13,301 nt of DNA from an uncultured Eubacteriales bacterium (lineage in GTDB: Bacteria; Bacillota; Clostridia; UBA1381). The DNA lies in contig CAJKHT010000077.1 of assembly GCA_905199755.1 (NCBI GenBank), positions 1-13,301 of the forward strand, in the 5' to 3' direction. The notes under the pieces are model-generated. The model was not told where the DNA came from, did no database searches, and worked only from the letters and a program-made list of their open reading frames with translations. This document shows positions 1 through 6,285 of this stretch, one piece after another; the stretch's first letter is position 1, and each line of letters starts with the position of its first letter. Made by a program: the position numbers and the translations under genes.

Positions 1-52
1 ACTTTATCAATTTTAGGCTTTGAAACACTTGATTTTATGCGGTTTTATTCCC

Positions 53-418
53 TTAAAATGCGGACATAGACCGCTTATTTCTTTTCCGTTCAGCGTCTTT
101 ACGCAATCGTATCTTTCGGCGGCATTTATCACAATATTTTGAATTGCGCCCTGTCGGCGTATATTCATTACCGCAAACCGTACATTTTTTCCTGTTCTTC
201 GGCTTCATCAGCTTTATGTACAATTCCTTATCATTCGGCAAAACCGCTGTTCTGAACCATTTACAATTAAGTGAATATGAAATACTTTGAGGGCAGACGC
301 AAGGCTCGCCGTCATCAAGTAAAATACAATTCCCGTTGTCATAATTACAGCATTGATTTTTTATCAATGCTCGGCTCCGCCGCGCCTGTTCGGGCGTCAT
401 TCGTATAATATCACTCAT
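53..418 (-). CDS. Cysteine-rich VLP domain protein
   Basis: This 121-residue protein belongs to the Cys-rich VLP family of Tn1549/CTn elements. It has two cysteine clusters: Cys23, 24, 31, 40, 42 and 52 around NYDNGNCILLDDGEPCVCPQ, and a zinc-ribbon-like Cys79-x2-Cys82 ... Cys96-x2-Cys99. The family name comes from a V-L-P motif, seen here as AVLPND. The C-terminus is very basic (RKIRLRKDAERKRNKR), suggesting nucleic-acid binding. The start overlaps the stop of the fusion gene by four bases (ATGA), with GAGGA about seven bases upstream. Function unknown; it is commonly among the last genes of this accessory block, as here. Confidence 0.88.
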   Translation of the reverse strand: MSDIIRMTPEQARRSRALIKNQCCNYDNGNCILLDDGEPCVCPQSISYSLNCKWFRTAVLPNDKELYIKLMKPKNRKKCTVCGNEYTPTGRNSKYCDKCRRKIRLRKDAERKRNKRSMSAF

Positions 419-2481
419 AGCGTTTCCTCACGCGGCTTTTTCTGCGGCTGCGGCTTATCAGTATTGTTTTGTTCCTTTTGCAATCTGTCTAACTTTGCTT
501 TAATTGAGGGCTTGACCTCGACCGCCGTTATTTTTCCGTTAATTCTCATAAACATTTCAGGTTTAGCAAAACGCTCTGAAAACTGCTTTATCTGGTCTTT
601 ATCAAGGCTGCCGAAGTTGTCGCCAGATAATCCTGCTAATACAAATGTTCCTGCGATAATATCGTACATATTATCCTCTGCGTCATAAAGCGCACGGTTT
701 AATTCCATTCTCTCATTTTTGCCCTCGTCATTACAAATAAGACCGACAGGCTCCGCAAACGGATATACAACTTCAATTCTGCCGCCAACCTCTTTCTGGA
801 GGGCTTCAAGACCTGTCGAAATTTCCTTTATATAAGGCTCCTGCATAGGCGGCACAATTAGAACGGTCATTTTTTGCGGCTCCGTAGGTACGGTAACGCG
901 ATATTCGTCAGGTATGTTTTTACCGTCATACACTTTGTCAAACTCCGTCCAGCCTGTTTCTAAGACAATACCGTCAAGCAAATATCCGCCATGATCGTAT
1001 GCGTGATGTTTGCCGTATTCTTCATAATTCATATTTCTTTCATCAAGCATATCTCGGTGTGCAATATACTTTCCGTAATCTGCCCAATTAGATATATTGT
1101 CAACAATATTATAATACTCCATATTGTATGTAATATTTATTGCGTCCGTTATATTTTTACATTCGCCGGCTTTAAGCGCGGTTTGAAAAACGGTCATTTC
1201 AGTATCTTCCAATTCCGATATACGCATAGCAAAATAATTTAGCGCGTCAACGCTTTCATACATAGTTAAACACTTTTTTAAATCATCATTGCCGCAAGCG
1301 TAATCATCAAAAAAGTATGTATCAGGGCTTGCGTTTTCAGGTAAGCCTATTTCTGCAAATGTCCGCTTTACCGTTTCCGCGTCTGTCGGGAAAGACAGTT
1401 CCGTACCGCTTGTTTCTCTGTTTCCGTTGTCATATTCGGAACGGTTGACGATAAAAGCTGCAAATTTATAGTCATTCATATTTTTTAACACTCCTTTTTC
1501 ATTTTTTTGTTTTTCGGCTGTCTGTTCAATATTACGGTTGTAATCGGGATAATTGAACGGTTCACCATTAAAGGTTATTTCCCGTATGGGCTCAAATTTT
1601 GATAATACACCTTTTTGCAATTCCGCAAATTCCTGATAATCACTTTTTGTAAAAGCTCCGTTTTCTATCATTTCAGATTGAGATAATACCCAGCCAGAAC
1701 CGCATAGGAAAGAGAACATTTTTTTATTATCGGAAATAAAGGTTAAGGAATTATCCGAATTGTTATAAAACGGCAATGATTTTTTTTCGGAATTATATAG
1801 ATTGCGTTCACTTTTTCCCAAATAAACATTACCGTCTTTTCCGAGAAAAGCCGTCAGACCTTTATAATTATTTAATGCCGCCGATGTTATATGAACCCCT
1901 GTAAATTCGGGAGCTTCTGTATATTCCTTTAATCCTTTGAAATATGCCTTTTGTTGACCGTCATAATTTATGACGATAATATCCCTTAAATCAGGCTGAT
2001 AAACAGCAGCGCCGGCGGCTTTATTTATCATTAAGCCTACGTCTATTTCCATAGGCGTTTTATACTGTTCAAGCGGTTCGGAACGAACAATCTCATACAT
2101 ATCCTTATTTATATAATTTCCTTTTTCTCTTTCAGACTTTAAGCTATATCCGCATTTTTTGTCATAATCCGATTTCAGATGATAGACAGAATATTGATTT
2201 TTTCTAAATTCCGTTTCATAAGCATTAAGGCGGTTCATCAGTGCGTCGCCCTCGTGTCCCAATACGGAAGATATGAGATGTTTAATATAAAATGTGTCGC
2301 TTTCTAACATTTTATCCGCAAGTATTTCACGCTGCCTTTGTTCCATAGGAAATTTTGTCCTGTATTTCAAATTATGCGCTCTTAAAAATGCGTCTATTTC
2401 AAAAGCAAGTTCAAATACTTCGTCTAATTCGTAATCCTGAGTAGCACCGTCCGGCTCTCTAAAATCTTTTTCATCTGCCAT
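415..2481 (-). CDS. ArdA-like / DUF3846 fusion protein with KPSI tail
   Basis: This 688-residue protein is a fusion. Residues 1-330 are unrecognised, with a helical beginning (about 15-95) and a middle part that may be one or two further domains. Residues about 335-530 run collinear with ArdA: KFAAFIVNRSEYDNG, FFDDY, YESVDALNYFAMRI, and ending YDGKNIPDEYRV as in the ArdA gene upstream. The GEW-type motif of true ArdA is lost, so activity may differ. Residues about 537-655 are DUF3846 (VYPFAEPVGLICNDEGK, NRALYD, YDIIAGTFVLAGL). The tail starts at KPSIK, 657-661, and ends REETL. GGAGG lies eight bases before the ATG, which is three bases after TTRAP; the stop overlaps the next gene by four bases. 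An internal start at Met335 marks the junction. Confidence 0.86.
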   Translation of the reverse strand: MADEKDFREPDGATQDYELDEVFELAFEIDAFLRAHNLKYRTKFPMEQRQREILADKMLESDTFYIKHLISSVLGHEGDALMNRLNAYETEFRKNQYSVYHLKSDYDKKCGYSLKSEREKGNYINKDMYEIVRSEPLEQYKTPMEIDVGLMINKAAGAAVYQPDLRDIIVINYDGQQKAYFKGLKEYTEAPEFTGVHITSAALNNYKGLTAFLGKDGNVYLGKSERNLYNSEKKSLPFYNNSDNSLTFISDNKKMFSFLCGSGWVLSQSEMIENGAFTKSDYQEFAELQKGVLSKFEPIREITFNGEPFNYPDYNRNIEQTAEKQKNEKGVLKNMNDYKFAAFIVNRSEYDNGNRETSGTELSFPTDAETVKRTFAEIGLPENASPDTYFFDDYACGNDDLKKCLTMYESVDALNYFAMRISELEDTEMTVFQTALKAGECKNITDAINITYNMEYYNIVDNISNWADYGKYIAHRDMLDERNMNYEEYGKHHAYDHGGYLLDGIVLETGWTEFDKVYDGKNIPDEYRVTVPTEPQKMTVLIVPPMQEPYIKEISTGLEALQKEVGGRIEVVYPFAEPVGLICNDEGKNERMELNRALYDAEDNMYDIIAGTFVLAGLSGDNFGSLDKDQIKQFSERFAKPEMFMRINGKITAVEVKPSIKAKLDRLQKEQNNTDKPQPQKKPREETL
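418..513 (-). repeat. Shared KPSI tail, copy 5 (ArdA-like/DUF3846 fusion)
   Basis: 32 residues from KPSIK to the stop; the most diverged copy, joined directly to the end of DUF3846; ends REETL. Confidence 0.75.
1477..1496 (-). promoter_or_regulatory. Internal ribosome-binding site and ATG in the 688-residue fusion gene
   Basis: AAGGAG lies 11 bases before an in-frame ATG (Met335), exactly where the ArdA-like domain begins (MNDYKFAAFIVN). The surrounding sequence is AT-rich, as expected of a ribosome-binding site. It could be the old start of a separate gene or give a 354-residue short form. Confidence 0.45.
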
Positions 2482-2484
2482 AGG

Positions 2485-2697
2485 CTAATCCTCCATATCA
2501 ATATCAGGTTCAAGCTCCAGCTTAGAAAATTCATCATTCGTCATACGCTCCAGCTTGTCAATAACCGTTTCCGTAATTTCCTTTAATTCCGTATCTTCAA
2601 TGTACGGAACAGAAAAACGGAGCTCTTTTAAAAGCTCCGTCTTATCAGATGTATCATAAATACACATCAAATTTATTTCGTCCTGTGAAAATGTCAT
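2485..2697 (-). CDS. Transposon-transfer assisting protein (TTRAP family)
   Basis: This 70-residue acidic protein matches the TTRAP family: it begins MTFSQDEINLMCIYDTSDKT, continues ELKEITETVIDKLERMTNDEF and ends in an acidic patch. Family members are small companions of transfer genes in Tn1549/CTn elements with no defined mechanism. The start overlaps the preceding stop by four bases (ATGA), with GGAGG ten bases upstream, and the next gene begins three bases after its stop, so it is translationally coupled on both sides. Codons for TELLKELR form a terminator-like hairpin, listed separately. Confidence 0.87.
   Translation of the reverse strand: MTFSQDEINLMCIYDTSDKTELLKELRFSVPYIEDTELKEITETVIDKLERMTNDEFSKLELEPDIDMED
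2611..2640 (-). other. Terminator-like hairpin inside the TTRAP gene, sense direction
   Basis: Arms acggagct (2617-2624) and agctccgt (2633-2640) are perfect 8-base complements around an 8-base loop. In the minus-strand RNA the stem is followed at once by five U's, the form of an intrinsic terminator in the direction of transcription. Part of the symmetry comes from the GAGCTC-type Glu-Leu codons, so it may be accidental. Confidence 0.4.
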
Positions 2698-3434
2698 AGT
2701 AAAATATCCTCCTTTTGTTGTTGTGTTTTTGATTTCATCGGTTCGGATTTACCCTTGTTTTCCGCAAGCTGCTTTTTGATTGATGGCTTTTTCGCTGTCC
2801 GTTCTGCAATTATGGCATTGTATAAATCAATATCTGCCTGCGTTAGTAAATCTGCTTCGCCAAAATCTTTGCTTAATTCGACGTGGGTTATAATATCCTC
2901 CTTTTCAGCTTCCGTCATTTTATCAAGCTGCGCCTTGATTTTCTTTTTTGACAAATCCGCAATATGATTGTCAATATTGCCGCATTTCAGCTTTTCAAGT
3001 CGTTTATGCTCGCACGATAGAGTAAATTTTAATTCTTCATCAGCGGAAACACTATCGGCACACACCGAAACATTTATAACGTGTTTAAAATGCTTCGGAT
3101 AATCTAATTCATAAAGATTGCCCTTGATGACTTCATTTTCAAAACCCGTTATTTTAATAGCATAGGCAATAATATTGTCGTGTGCCTGTTCGCCATAGTA
3201 TGTCCAAGTATTATATGCTGATGTATCTTTTGTAAAGACGTCCGTTTCACAATAACAGTATGTACCGTTCAGACGCGACATAAAAAGTAAATACTTATCT
3301 TCTGCACTGTCGCTTAACGCTGCCGTATGTATTGTATCAACATCAAGAAAAAAATCATTTTTGTAATGCTCTGTATTTATGTTCATTATTCGGCGCAGCG
3401 AATTTATAATATCCACATTTTCAAACTTACGCAT
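2694..3434 (-). CDS. Probable LPD28-like conjugative-element protein with KPSI tail
   Basis: This 246-residue soluble protein has a conserved-looking core at about 28-120: FFLDVDTIH, YLLFMSRLNGTYCYCETDVF, NTWTYYGEQ, AYAIKITGFENEVIKGNLYELDY. From memory this matches a large-polyvalent-protein-associated domain (LPD28) seen in Tn1549-type elements; I am not certain of the number. Residues about 130-210 are Lys/Glu-rich and likely helical. The tail begins KPSIK at 216-220, and the last six residues are KEDILL. No catalytic motif is visible. GGAGG lies eight bases before the ATG, three bases after the ArdC-like stop. Its stop overlaps the next start (ATGA), and its last codons contain the next gene's ribosome-binding site. 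Function unknown; the tail groups it with the anti-restriction proteins. Confidence 0.8.
   Translation of the reverse strand: MRKFENVDIINSLRRIMNINTEHYKNDFFLDVDTIHTAALSDSAEDKYLLFMSRLNGTYCYCETDVFTKDTSAYNTWTYYGEQAHDNIIAYAIKITGFENEVIKGNLYELDYPKHFKHVINVSVCADSVSADEELKFTLSCEHKRLEKLKCGNIDNHIADLSKKKIKAQLDKMTEAEKEDIITHVELSKDFGEADLLTQADIDLYNAIIAERTAKKPSIKKQLAENKGKSEPMKSKTQQQKEDILL
2697..2789 (-). repeat. Shared KPSI tail, copy 4 (LPD28-like protein)
   Basis: 31 residues from KPSIK to the stop; ends EDILL. Confidence 0.85.
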
Positions 3435-3437
3435 AGC

Positions 3438-5468
3438 TTAAACCTCCAAAGCCGCATTTTTGACCTTTTCGGATTTTTGCGGCTGTTTATCTGCCTGCGC
3501 CTTTGCTTCCGCCAACTGCTTTTTGATTGACGGCTTTTTCTTAGATGTCTCATTTTTGGAAGGCGTTTTGCCTTTCTTAACTTTTTCCGCTTCATTTGCC
3601 GCGATAATATCCATAATAGCGACAGGTTCGCCATTCTTCGCCTTTGCTTCAAGCTCGTCAATGGTAGGTGTGTCTTTGGAATTGTCCTCCGGCTCAAATA
3701 CTTTTGCGCCGTCTGCCGCGTCTGCGTCCGACAATTCAGAAAATCCGTCCTGTTCGGCTATCTTCGCCGGTTCCTCGTTTCGTTTCTGAAATTCAGACGG
3801 TAATGTACCGTCTAATGGTCTGATATACTCCACCTTGTCAGCAGCGTTAAGGACTTCGCCTGTTAATGGCTGCTGCCACGCTTTTATTTTCGGCTCCCAA
3901 TGAAAACCGTTTGCCTTTAATTCGGCGCGGATATTATCGTCCGGCTTTTCATTAAAAAATACTTGCAGATAATTAGCGTCTGTATTGATTGCAGCGTATC
4001 CGCCGTTAAAATCCCAGCCCGTAAATTGTGTATAATCCGTTTCCTGTTCGGTCTGCTCAATATCCTTTGCAAGCTCTTTATAATACTCGTCAATGCCTAA
4101 TATAATTTCATTCGCCGTTTTTTGTATTGTGTCAAGGGAAGCGTTTAACTCCGGTAATTCCTTATCTTTGCTCCAACCCGCAACATATCCGAAAGAATAA
4201 TCGGAAGTGTCAATCCCATATCGCTGACAAACGGTATAGGCGACGCTTTCAGCTTCAACCTCCATTGTACGATTGTTCTTTTGTTCTTCGGGCGTCAATT
4301 CCGTTGATTTTTCTTTGAGAATATTGTGTAGTTTAGCGTGTGCAATTTCGTGTATCAGCGTTTTTAACTGCTGAACCTCGCTCATACCGTTTTTTACGGC
4401 TATTCGCTGTTCTTCAAAATTACAATATCCCTTTGCTCCCGTATCTATATCCTCATACCCAATAGGCATAGGCGATATTTTTTCAAGTGCGGCATAAAAC
4501 TTTTTGAAATCCGCAACATTGCCCGTAAGCTCGTCAACTCCCAAACTCGGCAGCGGTTCGCCCTCCGTCTGCGACAAGTCAAATACGGTAGCAACTCGGA
4601 AAGTGGGGATAGTTACTTCTTTTTCCTCTGTAAGCGGTTTACCGTCCCAGCCTATAATCGGCTTGTTTGTTGCCGGATTTATTTTCTCAATCTGCTTTTT
4701 TGTTTTGTATGAGGACGGCGCGATTATTTTAATACCGCGTTCACCTCGTTTTACTGTGCGTTTGTGATTATCGCGCCATGCGCCAAATCCCGCCACCATA
4801 GAAGCGTCGGGCTTTTGCATTAAAATCAAAAGCGAATTTCTAAAACTGTAATTATGGAATTTTGACATACACGCAAGATATTCCGCATATTTATCGCCGT
4901 TAAATATGTCTTTCACTCCGTCCTCCAGCTTTTTCAAAATCTCGCTCAATTTTTCATAGGGCGTTTCGCCGGATAATTCTATCGCCTGTACAGAAGCCCT
5001 TGACGGCTCCGATTTTTCAGGCGCTTTTGTTGCTTGTGCTTTTGCCATTAGCTCAACCTCTCTTTCAGTTATAATATTTTCCAAAGGCTGCGGCTTCGTA
5101 TTGCCGAACCCTCTTATTTCTGTTTTCATATTTGCGTTATTTCTGTAAAACATAATAAGCGTATCAAGCGCTTTATTAAAAATAGATTTTGCGGCAGTCG
5201 GAACGGAGGGCGTAAAATCTATTACGCCCGTTTTACCGCTTCCAACCCAGCCACTCACAAACTCGTTGAAATTTGACCTTATACCTATACGCCGATATTC
5301 CGTAACCTTTTTATAAAAGAAATCGTTGCATTGTGTTTGTATTCCCAAAATCAACGTGCCTGTCTGCGGATTATACATAAAACGGCGGTTTTGGATTTTC
5401 TGAATATCAAATGTTTCCGTATTAGTATCAATCCGCATAATTCCGTTTGTTATGTCAATACGTTTCAT
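3438..5468 (-). CDS. ArdC-like ssDNA-binding/zinc metalloprotease protein, fused N-terminal domain, KPSI tail
   Basis: This 676-residue protein has four parts. Residues 1-140 are an unrecognised domain. Residues about 158-310 are the ArdC N-terminal ssDNA-binding domain (TPYEKLSEILKKLEDGVKDIF; KRGERGIKIIAP). Residues about 320-440 are a zincin with HEIAH (His373, Glu374, His377) and a third ligand in EVEAES, probably Glu405, followed by SFGYVAGWSKDKELPELNASL. Residues about 480-550 carry a small module seen in conjugative proteins (FFNEKPDDNIRAELKANGFHW). An acidic linker leads to the tail, KPSIK at 645-649, ending AALEV. ArdC of plasmid pSa binds single-stranded DNA and is reported to travel with it into the recipient. 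The start has GAGG 11 bases upstream and lies 13 bases after ArdA. A second good start at Met141 marks the domain junction. Confidence 0.9.
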   Translation of the reverse strand: MKRIDITNGIMRIDTNTETFDIQKIQNRRFMYNPQTGTLILGIQTQCNDFFYKKVTEYRRIGIRSNFNEFVSGWVGSGKTGVIDFTPSVPTAAKSIFNKALDTLIMFYRNNANMKTEIRGFGNTKPQPLENIITEREVELMAKAQATKAPEKSEPSRASVQAIELSGETPYEKLSEILKKLEDGVKDIFNGDKYAEYLACMSKFHNYSFRNSLLILMQKPDASMVAGFGAWRDNHKRTVKRGERGIKIIAPSSYKTKKQIEKINPATNKPIIGWDGKPLTEEKEVTIPTFRVATVFDLSQTEGEPLPSLGVDELTGNVADFKKFYAALEKISPMPIGYEDIDTGAKGYCNFEEQRIAVKNGMSEVQQLKTLIHEIAHAKLHNILKEKSTELTPEEQKNNRTMEVEAESVAYTVCQRYGIDTSDYSFGYVAGWSKDKELPELNASLDTIQKTANEIILGIDEYYKELAKDIEQTEQETDYTQFTGWDFNGGYAAINTDANYLQVFFNEKPDDNIRAELKANGFHWEPKIKAWQQPLTGEVLNAADKVEYIRPLDGTLPSEFQKRNEEPAKIAEQDGFSELSDADAADGAKVFEPEDNSKDTPTIDELEAKAKNGEPVAIMDIIAANEAEKVKKGKTPSKNETSKKKPSIKKQLAEAKAQADKQPQKSEKVKNAALEV
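3441..3536 (-). repeat. Shared KPSI tail, copy 3 (ArdC-like)
   Basis: 32 residues from KPSIK to the stop; ends AALEV. At DNA level 3516-3540 matches 2769-2793 of copy 4 at 24 of 25 bases, so these two copies are recently related. Confidence 0.85.
5046..5062 (-). promoter_or_regulatory. Internal ribosome-binding site and ATG in the ArdC-like gene
   Basis: In frame, GAGAGG lies eight bases before the ATG of Met141. The protein from there begins MAKAQATKAPEK and runs straight into the ArdC domain, which is how free-standing ArdC-like homologues begin, as far as I remember them. It may be a relic of a gene fusion or a working start for a 536-residue form. Confidence 0.45.
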
Positions 5469-5481
5469 CAGATACCAAACC

Positions 5482-6276
5482 TCATAGGCTCAAATCGTTT
5501 TTTTGCCTTAACGGTACGGATTGCGTCTTTTCGGATTTTGACTTATTTTCCGCAAGCTGCTGACGAATTGACGGCTTTTTTTCTTCTGTTTTTACAGCGT
5601 CTTTCTGTTCAGCTTCAATATCGGGTATAGAGCTTATACGGTATTCGTCAGGAATATCATCACGGCTGCCGTTGTATATCTCTTTAAAATCACTTTGATT
5701 ACACACAACATAACCGTAATCCGTAAATACACCGTTTTCATTCAGCGCAGTATCATCTCCATACTCCTTATAATCAATGTAATTTTCCAATGCTTTCAGT
5801 GTGTTCATATCATAACAGCCCAATTCATTGATAAGGTAATATCCCAAATCATACTCGTCTGTAATATCTGGATATATTTCGTAGCAATCAAGATTTTCAG
5901 TTAGATTTATCAAATCCTGTACACTGTCTGAATGTTCGCCCATTTTAACGATAGCCTTAAAATGCTGTACTTCCGCGTCCGACATTTCATCTAATTTGTC
6001 TGCGAGATAATTTAATTCGTCAAGGCTCTCATATTCGCTCAACATATCATATATCCCGTCAATATAACAATCATAGTCTGTAATAAACCATTCCTCATAC
6101 GGCGAACCGAATACATCTTTTCCGCCTATACCTATACGCCTAAATACATCTTGCATTTCATCAGGAGTAACAGGGAACTTCACCCATTCGCCTACTAAAT
6201 ATCCCTCGTTATATTTTCCAAGATTGGTAACATAAGCGGCCAAGTGAAAATCTGGTGTGCCTTCTGTATCTGCCAT
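5482..6276 (-). CDS. ardA: Anti-restriction protein ArdA with the shared C-terminal tail
   Basis: Residues about 10-215 are an ArdA protein, a DNA mimic that blocks type I restriction enzymes. Recognisable parts are YVTNLGKYNEGYLVGEW near 15-31, the FITDYD segment, ESLDELNYLADKL near 83-95, and the YGYV ... DIPDEYRI end near 187-214. The protein is 264 residues, longer than a typical ArdA of about 165, and the extra includes a charged linker and the shared tail: KPSIR at 234-238, then 26 more residues ending NDLSL. The ribosome-binding site GAGG overlaps the topoisomerase stop (TGAGG), so translation is coupled. As known for the family, the protein would protect the element on entry; that it is carried across with the DNA is my inference. 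The distant second copy of this domain is in the 688-residue protein. Confidence 0.92.
   Translation of the reverse strand: MADTEGTPDFHLAAYVTNLGKYNEGYLVGEWVKFPVTPDEMQDVFRRIGIGGKDVFGSPYEEWFITDYDCYIDGIYDMLSEYESLDELNYLADKLDEMSDAEVQHFKAIVKMGEHSDSVQDLINLTENLDCYEIYPDITDEYDLGYYLINELGCYDMNTLKALENYIDYKEYGDDTALNENGVFTDYGYVVCNQSDFKEIYNGSRDDIPDEYRISSIPDIEAEQKDAVKTEEKKPSIRQQLAENKSKSEKTQSVPLRQKNDLSL
5485..5577 (-). repeat. Shared KPSI tail, copy 2 (ArdA)
   Basis: 31 residues from KPSIR to the stop; the first ten residues differ from copy 4 only at positions 5 and 6; ends NDLSL. Confidence 0.85.
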
Positions 6277-6285
6277 ATATCAACC

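Noticed and set aside
1..52. Search for a terminator or further gene after the Cys-rich VLP stop
   Set aside because: The 52 bases are AT-rich with no convincing hairpin plus T-run and no open frame with a start; too little sequence to say more.
5229..5252. Walker A-like GWVGSGKT at residues 73-80 of the ArdC-like protein
   Set aside because: The pattern G-x4-G-K-T fits, but there is no Walker B, no surrounding P-loop fold signature, and the next residues (GVIDFTP) read as a beta strand of a small domain. I treat it as coincidence.
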